NCBI RefSeq assembly: GCF_022024275.1
Contig: NZ_CP091804.1
Span: 3,304,501-3,368,500, forward strand
Length of the DNA: 64,000 nt
Direction of reading: 5' to 3'
From: Sphingopyxis sp. BSN-002
Lineage (GTDB): Bacteria > Pseudomonadota > Alphaproteobacteria > Sphingomonadales > Sphingomonadaceae
This document shows positions 9,075 to 17,223 of the stretch, in pieces (within the stretch, counting starts at the first letter, position 1; each line of letters begins with the position of its first letter). Both the position numbers and the translations under genes were made by a program. The notes beneath the pieces were generated by a model, which ran no database searches, had not been told where the DNA came from, and worked only from the letters and a program-made list of their open reading frames with translations.

Positions 9075-9862
9075 GATTTGCAGGCAAGACCGCGATCGTC
9101 ACCGGCGGCGCTTCGGGGATCGGAGAGGCCTTTGTGCGCCGTTTCGTTGCGGAGGGGGGATCGGTGATGATCGCCGAACTCGATGTCGAGCGCGCCGCCG
9201 CGCTCGCGGCCGAGCTGGGCGAACGTGTCGCCTTCGAACTGGTCGACGTCGCCGATGCCGACGCTTTCGCGCCGCTCGCCGACAAGACCGTCGAACGCTT
9301 CGGCGGGATCGACATATTGTTCAACAACGCCGGAATCGGCAATTTCGGTCTGACCCCCGATATGGACGTCGAACAGTGGCGTCGCTGCATCGCGGTCAAT
9401 CTCGATGCCGTCTTCTATGCCTGCCGTGCGATCATCCCGCATCTGAGGGCGCGTGGGGGCGGGGCGATCGTCAACACTGCGTCGGCCTCCGGCATGGCCG
9501 CTGACTATGGCTTCACCGCCTATAATGCAGCGAAGGCAGGGGTGATCAACTACACCCGGTGCCTCGCGATCGACCATGCGCGCGACAATATCCGCGCGAA
9601 CTCCATTTGCCCGGGCCCCGTCGACACACCGCTGCTGACCAGCGGCGTCGATGAGATCGAGGGGCTACGCAGCGAATGGGAGCGGATCGTGCCGGCCCAT
9701 CGCTTTGCGCGTCCAGAGGAGATCGCCGCCGTCGCGCTTTTCCTCGCGTCGGACGATGCCAGCGGCATGACCGGCGCCACCGTTCCGGTCGACGGCGGGC
9801 TGACCGCACATACGGGGCAGCCCGACCTCCGCGACGTTCTGGGCGCCGTGGATCAAGCGTGA
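9071..9862 (+). CDS. SDR family oxidoreductase
   Basis: Classical short-chain dehydrogenase/reductase, 263 residues. The NAD(P)-binding TGGASGIG is at residues 11-18, NNAG marks the beta-4 strand, a serine sits in the active-site strand (TASASGM), and the catalytic YNAAK follows. An acidic residue after beta-2 (AELDVE) suggests NAD preference. It starts on an ATG overlapping the hydrolase stop (ATGA at 9071-9074). It probably oxidises an alcohol produced by the preceding hydrolase. Confidence 0.9.
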   Translation: MRFAGKTAIVTGGASGIGEAFVRRFVAEGGSVMIAELDVERAAALAAELGERVAFELVDVADADAFAPLADKTVERFGGIDILFNNAGIGNFGLTPDMDVEQWRRCIAVNLDAVFYACRAIIPHLRARGGGAIVNTASASGMAADYGFTAYNAAKAGVINYTRCLAIDHARDNIRANSICPGPVDTPLLTSGVDEIEGLRSEWERIVPAHRFARPEEIAAVALFLASDDASGMTGATVPVDGGLTAHTGQPDLRDVLGAVDQA

Positions 9863-9873
9863 AAGGTAAGACG

Positions 9874-10392
9874 ATGACTGCCAAGAAGACCAACTTCCAA
9901 GTCTATCGCGCCGCCGATGCGCCGCCGTATAGCGAGACGTCGTGCATGGAATATTCGGGAATCACCCCGGTGATCGAGGACGGCATCGTCCGTGCGACTG
10001 CCGAGGGCGCCGATGACGGGAACGAGGTGAAACTGCTCTTCTCGATGCCGGGGATGAGCCTGACCTATGCCTGGTTCAAGAGCGGTTTTCCGTTGCCGCT
10101 GCACAGCCACAACGCCGACTGTCTCTATTATATCATCGCGGGCTCGCTGAAGCTCGGCACTGAGGTGCTCGGCCCCGGCGACGGCTTCTATGTCGGCACC
10201 GACGTACCCTACACCTACAAGCCCGGGCCGGAGGGCGTCGAGGTGCTGGAATTCCGCACCGCCGATGCATTCGATATCCGTTTCCGCGGCAATACGGCTG
10301 CGTTCTGGGACAAGATCGTCGACGGGCTGCGCAAGGAAAAGCCAGGCTGGGAAGGCCAGCGCAAGCCGACCGAACTCGCAGGCGCAAAATGA
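9874..10392 (+). CDS. Cupin-domain protein
   Basis: Single-domain cupin of 172 residues. The first cupin motif is visible as PLHSHNADCLYYIIAGSLKLG, with HSH at residues 77-79 as likely metal ligands, followed by LGPGDGFYV. The usual glutamate of motif 1 is not obvious, and tyrosines occupy that region. Some cupins are metal-dependent dioxygenases or isomerases and others bind small ligands. Its location between an SDR and a zinc alcohol dehydrogenase suggests a catabolic step or a ligand-binding role. The stop overlaps the next gene (ATGA). Confidence 0.78.
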   Translation: MTAKKTNFQVYRAADAPPYSETSCMEYSGITPVIEDGIVRATAEGADDGNEVKLLFSMPGMSLTYAWFKSGFPLPLHSHNADCLYYIIAGSLKLGTEVLGPGDGFYVGTDVPYTYKPGPEGVEVLEFRTADAFDIRFRGNTAAFWDKIVDGLRKEKPGWEGQRKPTELAGAK

Positions 10393-11480
10393 GCGGAGCC
10401 ACGATGCGCGCGGCGGTCCGCCGCGGCGCCGCGCTGACCGTCACCGACGTTCCCGATGTCGTGCCGGAAGCGGGGCAGGTCGTCGCAAAGACGCTCGCCT
10501 GCGGCATCTGCGGGTCGGATCTGCACGCCGTCCGTCATCTGGAACATGGGGTCGAGATCGGTCGCCGCTGCGGCGCGCCCGACACGATCGACCCGTCGCA
10601 GGATCTGGTGCTGGGGCATGAGTTCTGCGCCGAAATTCTCGACCATGGCCCCGGAACCGAAAAGCGGTTCGCAGCGGGAACGCGCGTCGTTTCGACGCCC
10701 TTCGCCTTCGGGCCGCTCGGCGCCGAACTGATCGGCTTTTCGACCCGCTACCGCGGTGCGCTCGCCGAGCGCGTGGTGCTCACCGAGGCGCTGCTGTTGC
10801 CGGTGCCGAACGGTCTTCCGTCCGAGATCGCGGCACTGACCGAGCCGCTCTCGGTGGGCACCCATGCCGTCGCGGTCGCCAATCCGGGGCCGGGCAGTGT
10901 CGCGATGGTCATCGGTTGCGGCCCGATCGGGCTCGCGGTGATCGTGGCGCTGAAACGCCGGGGCATCGGCCCGATCATCGCCGCCGATTTCTCGCCCGCC
11001 CGCCGCGCACGCGCCGAGAAGCTGGGCGCCGACATCGTCGTCGACCCTGCCGCGACCTCGCCCCACGCTCATTGGGAGGCGCTCGACGTCCCGACGACGC
11101 TTGCCTCCTTCGGCGTGGCGCAGTTGTCGGGCCGGTCGATGCGCGACGCGATCGTCTTCGAATGTGTCGGCGTGCCGGGGATGCTGCAAAACCTGCTCGA
11201 ACAGGCGCCGCCGCTCGCGCATATCGTCGTGGTCGGCGCGTGCATGGAGGATGACCGCATCCTGCCCGTGCTCGGCATCAACAAGCAGATGCGCTTCAGC
11301 TTTGTCTGGGCCTATTCGCCAGATGAATTCGCGGAAACGCTGCAGGCGCTGGGTGAAGGCGCGATCGACGGATCGGCGTTCCTGACCGATCAGGTCGCAC
11401 TGGCCGGTACGCCTGCGGCCTTCGAACGGCTCGCCTCGCCGGGCGATCAGGTGAAGATCGTCGTGGAGCCCTGGCGATGA
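10389..11480 (+). CDS. Zinc-dependent alcohol dehydrogenase (MDR family)
   Basis: Medium-chain dehydrogenase of 363 residues. The catalytic zinc ligands are in CGICGSDLH (Cys38) and GHEFCAEI. The cofactor site follows in the Rossmann part (VIGCGPIGLAVI), with an acidic residue after it (AADFSPARR). The four-cysteine structural zinc loop seen in many relatives, including the homologue at 17224, is absent. The ATG at 10389 overlaps the cupin stop; a second ATG at 10404 is possible. It is expected to oxidise a secondary alcohol in the same pathway as the neighbouring SDR. Confidence 0.87.
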   Translation: MSGATMRAAVRRGAALTVTDVPDVVPEAGQVVAKTLACGICGSDLHAVRHLEHGVEIGRRCGAPDTIDPSQDLVLGHEFCAEILDHGPGTEKRFAAGTRVVSTPFAFGPLGAELIGFSTRYRGALAERVVLTEALLLPVPNGLPSEIAALTEPLSVGTHAVAVANPGPGSVAMVIGCGPIGLAVIVALKRRGIGPIIAADFSPARRARAEKLGADIVVDPAATSPHAHWEALDVPTTLASFGVAQLSGRSMRDAIVFECVGVPGMLQNLLEQAPPLAHIVVVGACMEDDRILPVLGINKQMRFSFVWAYSPDEFAETLQALGEGAIDGSAFLTDQVALAGTPAAFERLASPGDQVKIVVEPWR

Positions 11481-11983
11481 GCGACAAACCCGCGCCGGCA
11501 ATGGCGAGCGGACAGGCGGCGGTCGTCACCGGCGGCGTCGTGCTGCTGATCGCCGGGTTCATCGCGTTCGGCCTGCTGCTCGGGCTGACGCCGCTCTATG
11601 CCGGTTTCCTGCTGCTCTGGTATTGGGGCAGCGTCGACATGGTCGAGGGCAAGGCGCTGGCGCCCTTGCTCGTCGGCGCGTGCGGCGGGACGGCGACGGC
11701 GTGGCTGCTGCAATATGGCGCGGTGCAGGGCGGGCTGGCCGGTGCAGCGCCCGTGCTCGGCCTGATCGTCGCCGCGATCTATTGCCAGCTTCGCGGCTGG
11801 CTGCCGCTGCTCATCAACCGGCCCTATATGCTCTATCTGACCGTGATGGCCGCCCCGCTGCTGCAGGCGGGAGAAAGCTTTGCGCATGTGATGGCGGCGA
11901 TCGCCCTGGCGACGCTCTACTTTGGCGGCATCGTGACTGCGGGGCGGATGGTGATGGCGCGGCGGTCGGCGGTGTCCGCATGA
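11477..11983 (+). CDS. Unidentified multi-pass membrane protein in catabolic operon
   Basis: I do not recognise this protein. It has 168 residues and four to five hydrophobic segments, roughly at 15-40, 55-75, 80-100, 115-132 and 138-158. The basic C-terminal tail ends MARRSAVSA. A short polar loop holds CQLRGWLPLL and a conserved-looking NRPYMLYL. There is no signal peptide cleavage site and no obvious catalytic motif. Both ends overlap neighbours by 4 bp (ATGA at 11477 and at 11980), which ties it to the zinc dehydrogenase before it and the acyl-CoA synthetase after it. A transport or membrane-anchoring role for the pathway is possible but is only inference. Confidence 0.8.
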   Translation: MSDKPAPAMASGQAAVVTGGVVLLIAGFIAFGLLLGLTPLYAGFLLLWYWGSVDMVEGKALAPLLVGACGGTATAWLLQYGAVQGGLAGAAPVLGLIVAAIYCQLRGWLPLLINRPYMLYLTVMAAPLLQAGESFAHVMAAIALATLYFGGIVTAGRMVMARRSAVSA

Positions 11984-13476
11984 CCGGGCTGTCGATCACC
12001 CAGCCTCTACACCGCGCCGCGCGCGAAACACCCGATCGCATCGCGACCGTCGATGCGGGGCGCACGCGAACATGGCGCGAGGTTGCCGATCGGACGCGCC
12101 GCATCGCGGGCGTTCTGCAGAATCTTGGCGTCAAGCCGGGCGACCGCGTCGCGCTGCTGGCGCCGAATGGTGGCCTGTTTGTCGATTTCCTGTTCGGCAG
12201 CCTTTGGGCGGGCGCGGTTTCCTGCCCGGTCAACACGCGCTGGACCGCGGCCGAAATCGCCTATGCGCTCGCCGATTGTGGTGCCGAGGTGCTGATCGTC
12301 GATCCGGGCTTCCGCGCCATGCTGGCGGATATCCGCCGCGAGGCACCGAAGCTGCGCGAGGTCGTCGTGGTCGGTCCCGTATTCGAGCAACTGATCGCGG
12401 CGTCCGACGAACCCGACGAGCATCTGCGTCACGGCGACGATCTGGCGATGATCCTCTACACCGGCGGTACGACCGGGCGGTCGAAGGGCGTGATGCTCTC
12501 GCATCGTGCGCTGATGGCCTATGCGCTGTGCCTTGCCGGCGCGGGGGATGCGGCGCCCGGCGAATGCATGCTGCATACGGCGCCGCTGTTCCATGTCGGC
12601 GCAATCTCGGGCTTCCTCGCCTGCCTGCTCGGCGGTGGGCGGCATATCTTTCTGCCCGCGTTCGAGGCCGAGGCGGTGATGGCAGCGGTAGCGGGGCAGG
12701 GCGTCACCGATATCTTCCTTGTCCCGACGATGCTGCAGGCCGTGCTCGATCACCCGCGCTTCGGCGAGCATGACCTTACCAGCGTCGAGCGCATCTATTA
12801 TGGCGCCGCGCCGATGCCGCCTGCGCTGATGGACCGCGCCATCGCCGCGATGCCACGCGTCGGTTTTGTGCAGGGTTATGGCATGACGGAGACCTCGGGC
12901 TCGATCTCGCTCCTGAAGCCTGCCGACCACCGCGACCCCGCGCGATTGCGCTCGGCCGGGCGCGCGGTGGTGGCGATCGAGGCGCGAGTCGTCGATGCCG
13001 ACGACAACGAAGTGCCGGTCGGCGAGATCGGCGAGATCGTTGCGCGCGGCGAGGCGGTGATGACCGGCTATTGGAACCGGCCGGAAGAGACCGCAGAGGC
13101 GCTGCGCGGTGGATGGATGCACACCGGCGACGTCGGGCGGATGGATGCCGACGGCTATATCCATATCGTCGACCGGCTGAAGGACATGATCATAACCGGC
13201 GGCGAGAATGTCTATTCGGTCGAGGTCGAGGCGGTGCTGGCCGATCATCCGGCGGTGTCGCAATGCGCCGTCGTCGGCCTCCTCGACCCGCGCTGGGGCG
13301 AACGTGTCCACGCAGTGGTCGTTGCAAAGCCCGACGTCGTGCCGGATGCCGACGATATCATCGCGCATATGCGAACGAAGCTCGCTGCCTATAAATGCCC
13401 GCGCTCGGTCGAGTTTCGCAGCATCATGCCGCTGTCGGCGGCAGGAAAGATCCTGAAGGCCGAGCTGCGCGGCTGA
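11980..13476 (+). CDS. AMP-forming acyl-CoA synthetase/ligase
   Basis: Adenylate-forming ligase of 498 residues that activates a carboxylic acid with ATP and CoA. The P-loop motif YTGGTTGRSKGV, the YGMTETSG core and the ADP-binding MHTGDVGRMDADGY are all present. The hinge and C-terminal domain carry RLKDMIITGGENVYSVEVE, and the catalytic lysine is near the end (AAGKILK). The start overlaps the membrane protein stop. It converges with the TetR gene at 13477, and their stop codons abut as TGATCA. It would thioesterify the acid made by the operon and feed the acyl-CoA steps encoded at 14185-18264. Confidence 0.92.
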   Translation: MTGLSITQPLHRAARETPDRIATVDAGRTRTWREVADRTRRIAGVLQNLGVKPGDRVALLAPNGGLFVDFLFGSLWAGAVSCPVNTRWTAAEIAYALADCGAEVLIVDPGFRAMLADIRREAPKLREVVVVGPVFEQLIAASDEPDEHLRHGDDLAMILYTGGTTGRSKGVMLSHRALMAYALCLAGAGDAAPGECMLHTAPLFHVGAISGFLACLLGGGRHIFLPAFEAEAVMAAVAGQGVTDIFLVPTMLQAVLDHPRFGEHDLTSVERIYYGAAPMPPALMDRAIAAMPRVGFVQGYGMTETSGSISLLKPADHRDPARLRSAGRAVVAIEARVVDADDNEVPVGEIGEIVARGEAVMTGYWNRPEETAEALRGGWMHTGDVGRMDADGYIHIVDRLKDMIITGGENVYSVEVEAVLADHPAVSQCAVVGLLDPRWGERVHAVVVAKPDVVPDADDIIAHMRTKLAAYKCPRSVEFRSIMPLSAAGKILKAELRG

Positions 13477-14112
13477 TCAGTCTTCGATGATCGAGGCCAG
13501 GGCGCGCGCTACGCGGCCGAGCGTGCCGGGATGCGACCACATCGGGTGTTCGCGTGACCGGTCGGCCAGCTCGGTCTCGCGTCCTGCCAATATGCCGCCG
13601 ATCGCGCCGCCCATGAAGACGAGGCGCTGGTTGAGCAGCTCGGCGGGCATGCCGGGCATCAGCCGGCGCACTTCGTCCAGGCAACGCTGATATCCGGAGT
13701 TCCAGCGCCCCGCGAGCGCGTCCATGAACAGCGCCCGATTCGACAGCTGCAGCCCGACGACAAAGCGGTTGTAGCATTCGCCCCAGGCGGGCGGGTCGGG
13801 GTCGACCGAGGTTTCGACCAGTATCTCCATCACTTCGAGGACGCTGTGTGGACCGTTCGTCGCATTCGCGCGGTCGAGCGCGGCGTTGCGGCGCGCGTCG
13901 ATGGCTTGTGCGCCGTCGACGACCAGTTCGCGGATCAGCGCGTCCTTCGATCCGAAATGATAGGTGATGGCGGCGTGGTTCTTTTGCCCCGCAGCTTCGG
14001 CGATCTGGCGCACCGTGACGCCGTCGATCCCGCGCTCCGCAAAGAGTTTCATCGCGACCGCCTTCAGATGCTGCGGCGCTTCGGAATGCGCGGTCGACGG
14101 GTCGCGGGCCAT
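13477..14112 (-). CDS. TetR/AcrR family transcriptional regulator
   Basis: Repressor of about 211 residues. The helix-turn-helix is clear: LKAVAMKLFAERG, then VTVRQIAEAAGQKNHAAITYHFGSK. The C-terminal part (MPGMPAELLNQRL and following) is the ligand-binding half. I took the ATG at 14112; an in-frame ATG at 14121 would add three residues, and no strong ribosome binding site decides between them. The gene is divergent from the APH-like kinase gene, and an 18-bp palindrome at 14153-14170 lies between them, so it likely represses the kinase operon. A long open frame continues upstream across the kinase gene and is a shadow. Confidence 0.87.
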   Translation of the reverse strand: MARDPSTAHSEAPQHLKAVAMKLFAERGIDGVTVRQIAEAAGQKNHAAITYHFGSKDALIRELVVDGAQAIDARRNAALDRANATNGPHSVLEVMEILVETSVDPDPPAWGECYNRFVVGLQLSNRALFMDALAGRWNSGYQRCLDEVRRLMPGMPAELLNQRLVFMGGAIGGILAGRETELADRSREHPMWSHPGTLGRVARALASIIED

Positions 14113-14127
14113 GGCTTGCATTTGCCA

Positions 14128-14170
14128 TTGACAGCGGGGGGCGTCAAATGCATTTATCCAAATGGATAAA
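14128..14170 (+). promoter_or_regulatory. TetR operator palindrome with overlapping promoter
   Basis: TTTATCCA (14153-14160) and TGGATAAA (14163-14170) form a perfect palindrome around AA, 15 bp before the kinase start. A consensus TTGACA at 14128-14133 lies about 17-19 bp upstream, so the palindrome would cover the -10 region. It sits in the divergent gap beside a TetR gene. The -10 itself is weak (CATTTA or TTTATC). Confidence 0.6.
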
Positions 14171-14184
14171 AGAGAGGGTTGAGG

Positions 14185-15213
14185 ATGATCGAGGGAGTCG
14201 ACCTCGCAGCGCTCGAACGCTGGATGGAGGGGCGGGGCGTCGGCACGGGACCGATCGCCGACGCGCGGCTGTTGTCGGGCGGCACCCAGAATATCCTGAT
14301 GCGCTTTCGCCGCGGCGATGCCGCCTATGTGCTCCGTCGCCCGCCACCGGTGCCGCGCGCCAATTCGAACGACACCATGCGACGCGAGGCACGAGTGCTC
14401 GCGGCGCTCGACGGCACCGCCGTGCCGCATCCGCGGTTGTTGGCAGCCTGCCCGGAAGAAGATGTGCTGGGCGTCGCCTTTTACCTGATGGAGCCCGTCG
14501 AGGGATTCAATCCGACGCAGGGGCTGCCAGCGTTGCATGCGGGTGACGCGGTTGTCCGCCACCGTATCGGCCTGTCGATGGTCGAGGCGATCGCCGCCTT
14601 GGGCGCCATCGATTATCGCGCGGTCGGGCTCGACGGCTTCGGCAAGCCCGACAATTATCTCGAGCGGCAGGTCGGCCGGTGGAAGGCGCAGCTCGCCAGC
14701 TATGCCGATTTCGCCGAATGGCCCGGTCCCGATGCGATTCCCGGGGTCGAGCGCGTTGCCGACTGGCTCGACGCGCATCGCCCCTCTGACTTCCGGCCGG
14801 GGATCATCCACGGCGACTTCCATCTCGGCAATGTCATGGTGCGTCCCGACAGCGGCGACCTGGCGGCCGTGGTCGACTGGGAACTGAGTACGATCGGCGA
14901 TCCCTTGCTCGATCTCGGCTGGTTGCTCGCGACCTGGCCCGAAGGCGACACGCCCCGCGCCACCGACGTCGCGATCACGCCGTGGGACGGGTTTGCGACC
15001 CCGGGCGAACTGGTCGCGCATTATGCCGCGGTCAGCGGCCGCAGTCTCGGTGCGCTCGACTGGTACGTCGTGCTCGCCTGTTACAAGCTCGGGATCATTC
15101 TTGAGGGCACGCATGCCCGCGCCGCTGCCGGCAAGGCGCCGAAAGAAACCGGCGACCGCCTCCACGCCCACACACTCGACCTGTTCGACCGCGCATTGCG
15201 TCGCATCAACTGA
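14185..15213 (+). CDS. APH-type phosphotransferase (ACAD10/11 kinase-like, LvaA-like)
   Basis: Aminoglycoside-phosphotransferase-fold kinase of 342 residues. The catalytic loop HGDFHLGNVM and the metal-binding VVDWELSTIGDPLLDLGW are intact. An N-terminal nucleotide-binding lobe starts SGGTQNILMRF. In this family the partner is an acyl-CoA dehydrogenase, not an antibiotic. LvaA of the levulinate pathway and the kinase domain of mammalian ACAD10/11 phosphorylate 4-hydroxyacyl-CoA. The ATG at 14185 has AGAGGG upstream. A TTG at 14179 is in frame. It heads an operon with SDR, acyl-CoA dehydrogenase and alcohol dehydrogenase genes. Confidence 0.88.
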   Translation: MIEGVDLAALERWMEGRGVGTGPIADARLLSGGTQNILMRFRRGDAAYVLRRPPPVPRANSNDTMRREARVLAALDGTAVPHPRLLAACPEEDVLGVAFYLMEPVEGFNPTQGLPALHAGDAVVRHRIGLSMVEAIAALGAIDYRAVGLDGFGKPDNYLERQVGRWKAQLASYADFAEWPGPDAIPGVERVADWLDAHRPSDFRPGIIHGDFHLGNVMVRPDSGDLAAVVDWELSTIGDPLLDLGWLLATWPEGDTPRATDVAITPWDGFATPGELVAHYAAVSGRSLGALDWYVVLACYKLGIILEGTHARAAAGKAPKETGDRLHAHTLDLFDRALRRIN

Positions 15214-15223
15214 AGGAATGACG

Positions 15224-15961
15224 ATGAAAGACGACACCGATTTCACAGGCCGACGGGTGCTGGTCGTCGGCGGATCGAGCGGCATCGGCAATGGTGTTGC
15301 GCACGGCTTTCGCGAGCGCGGCGCCGAGGTTCATGTCTGGGGCACGCGTGCCTCCGCAGCGGATTACGACGCGGCCGACGGATCGAATATGAGCGGACTC
15401 GGCTATAGCTGCGTCGATGTTGGCGATCCCGACGCGATCGAGGCGGCGGCGCTGCCGTTCGACGGGCTCGACGTGCTGATCCTGTGTCAGGGCACCGTCG
15501 TCTATCGCCGCGGCGAGTTCGAGCGCGAGGGGTGGGACCGGGTGATGGCGGTCAATCTCGACAGCCTGATGCACATATCGCGCAAGTTCCGGCCGCAGCT
15601 CGCCGATGCGGGCGGGTCGATCGTCATCGTCAGCTCGATCTCGGGGCTGAAGGGCAATATCGGCAACCCCGCCTATGCCGCGTCAAAGGCAGGAGCGATC
15701 AGCCTGACCAAGACGCTGGGGCAGGCGTTCGCCGCCGACGGCATCCGCGTCAACGGCCTCGCCCCAGGCCTCGTCGATACCAAGCTGACCAAGGTCACCA
15801 CCCAGAACCCCGAGCGGCTGCAAGGCACGCTCGCCCATATCCCGCAGCGGCGGATGGGCACGCCCGAGGATATGGCGGGCGCCGCGATCTTCCTCGCCTC
15901 GCCGCTCGCTTCCTATGTCACCGGCCACACGCTCATCGTCGATGGCGGGCTCTCCCTCTAA
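15224..15961 (+). CDS. SDR family oxidoreductase
   Basis: Short-chain dehydrogenase of 245 residues. GGSSGIGNG forms the nucleotide site, with VVG in place of the usual VTG just before it. The NAG motif is replaced by LCQGTV, SSISG supplies the serine, and YAASK is the catalytic pair. The ATG at 15224 lies 6 nt after AAGGA; another ATG at 15218 is in frame. Ten bases separate it from the kinase gene. It would oxidise or reduce a hydroxyacyl-CoA intermediate, in the place LvaD holds in the levulinate operon. Confidence 0.88.
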   Translation: MKDDTDFTGRRVLVVGGSSGIGNGVAHGFRERGAEVHVWGTRASAADYDAADGSNMSGLGYSCVDVGDPDAIEAAALPFDGLDVLILCQGTVVYRRGEFEREGWDRVMAVNLDSLMHISRKFRPQLADAGGSIVIVSSISGLKGNIGNPAYAASKAGAISLTKTLGQAFAADGIRVNGLAPGLVDTKLTKVTTQNPERLQGTLAHIPQRRMGTPEDMAGAAIFLASPLASYVTGHTLIVDGGLSL

Positions 15962-15975
15962 CGAAAGGCAGACAG

Positions 15976-17202
15976 ATGAATTTCGAATATAGCGACAAGG
16001 TCGCCGGGCTGATCGCGCAGGTCGAAGCCTTCATGGACGAGCATATCTATCCGAACGAACAGGCCTATTACGATTTCGTCCATGACCAGAACAATCGCTG
16101 GCAGGAATGGCCGGGGATGGAGGCGTTGAAGGAAAAGGCGCGCGCGCAAGGACTGTGGAACCTGTTCCTGCCGCACGAATATGGCGAATTCTCGCCCGGC
16201 CTCACCAACCTCGAATATGCGCCACTGGCCGAGATTTTCGGGCGCGTGCCCTGGTCGAGCCAGGTGTTCAACTGCTCGGCGCCCGACACCGGCAATATGG
16301 AGGTGCTGGCGAAATTCGGTTCGCCCGAGCAGCAGGAGAAATGGCTGAGGCCGCTGCTGAACGGCGAGATCCGCTCGGCCTATGTGATGACCGAGCCGCA
16401 GGTCGCCTCGTCCGATGCGACCAATCTCGAACTGTCGATCATCCCCGACGGCGACGATTATGTGATCAACGGCCGCAAATGGTGGATTTCGAACGCGATG
16501 CACCCGCGCTGCGACCTCTTCATCGTGATGGGCAAGACCGATTTCGACGCGCCGCGCCATGCCCAGCATTCGCAGATCCTTGTCCCGCGCGACACACCGG
16601 GGGTGACCTTCGTCCGCCATCAGACCGTTTTCGGCTCCTACAATTCGCCGGGCGGCGAGTCCGAACTTCGGTTCGACAATGTCCGCGTGCCGAAGAAGAA
16701 CCTGATCCTCGGCGAAGGTCGCGGGTTCGAGATCGCGCAAGGCCGCCTCGGGCCGGGCCGCATCCATCACTGCATGCGCTCGATCGGGCAGGCGCAGCGC
16801 GCGCTCGAACATATGGCGCGCCGCGTCGACAGCCGCGTCGCCTTCGGCAAGAAGCTCGCCGACCAGAGCAGCATCCGTCAGGACGTCGCGAAAAGCTTCT
16901 GCGAGGTCGAAATGGCGCGGCTGCTGACGCTGAAGGCGGCCGATGCGATGGACCGCTATGGCAACAAGCAGGCGAAGGACCTGATCGCCGCGATCAAGGT
17001 CGTCGCGCCGACAATGGCGCAGACCGTGTCCGACCGCGCGATTCAGGCGCATGGCGGCATGGGGGTCAGCGAGGACACGCCGATCGCCTATTTCTTCACG
17101 CTCAACCGCTACGTCCGCATCACCGACGGGCCGGAGGAAGTGCATATGTCGCAGCTCGGCAAGCAGAAGATCGCCGAATATGTCGCCGCGAACCGGCGCT
17201 GA
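15976..17202 (+). CDS. Acyl-CoA dehydrogenase (ACAD10/11-like)
   Basis: Flavin-dependent acyl-CoA dehydrogenase of 408 residues with the standard three domains. The FAD-binding middle region begins with [15 protein letters not shown], and [11 protein letters not shown] matches the ACAD11/LvaC-like branch rather than short-chain enzymes. The C-terminal helical domain contains RVAFGKKL and ends with QAHGGMGVS, then a TDGPEEVHM segment. It lies 14 bp after the SDR gene. Together with the APH-type kinase it may remove phosphate from a 4-phosphoacyl-CoA. A normal alpha,beta-dehydrogenation is the alternative. Confidence 0.92.
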   Translation: MNFEYSDKVAGLIAQVEAFMDEHIYPNEQAYYDFVHDQNNRWQEWPGMEALKEKARAQGLWNLFLPHEYGEFSPGLTNLEYAPLAEIFGRVPWSSQVFNCSAPDTGNMEVLAKFGSPEQQEKWLRPLLNGEIRSAYVMTEPQVASSDATNLELSIIPDGDDYVINGRKWWISNAMHPRCDLFIVMGKTDFDAPRHAQHSQILVPRDTPGVTFVRHQTVFGSYNSPGGESELRFDNVRVPKKNLILGEGRGFEIAQGRLGPGRIHHCMRSIGQAQRALEHMARRVDSRVAFGKKLADQSSIRQDVAKSFCEVEMARLLTLKAADAMDRYGNKQAKDLIAAIKVVAPTMAQTVSDRAIQAHGGMGVSEDTPIAYFFTLNRYVRITDGPEEVHMSQLGKQKIAEYVAANRR

Positions 17203-17223
17203 TCGGGAAGGGGAGGCAAAGCC

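Noticed and set aside
13477..15291. Minus-strand open frame of 604 codons spanning the TetR gene and the kinase gene
   Set aside because: Only the part from 14112 down encodes TetR; the upstream half is antisense to the APH-type kinase, whose motifs are clear.
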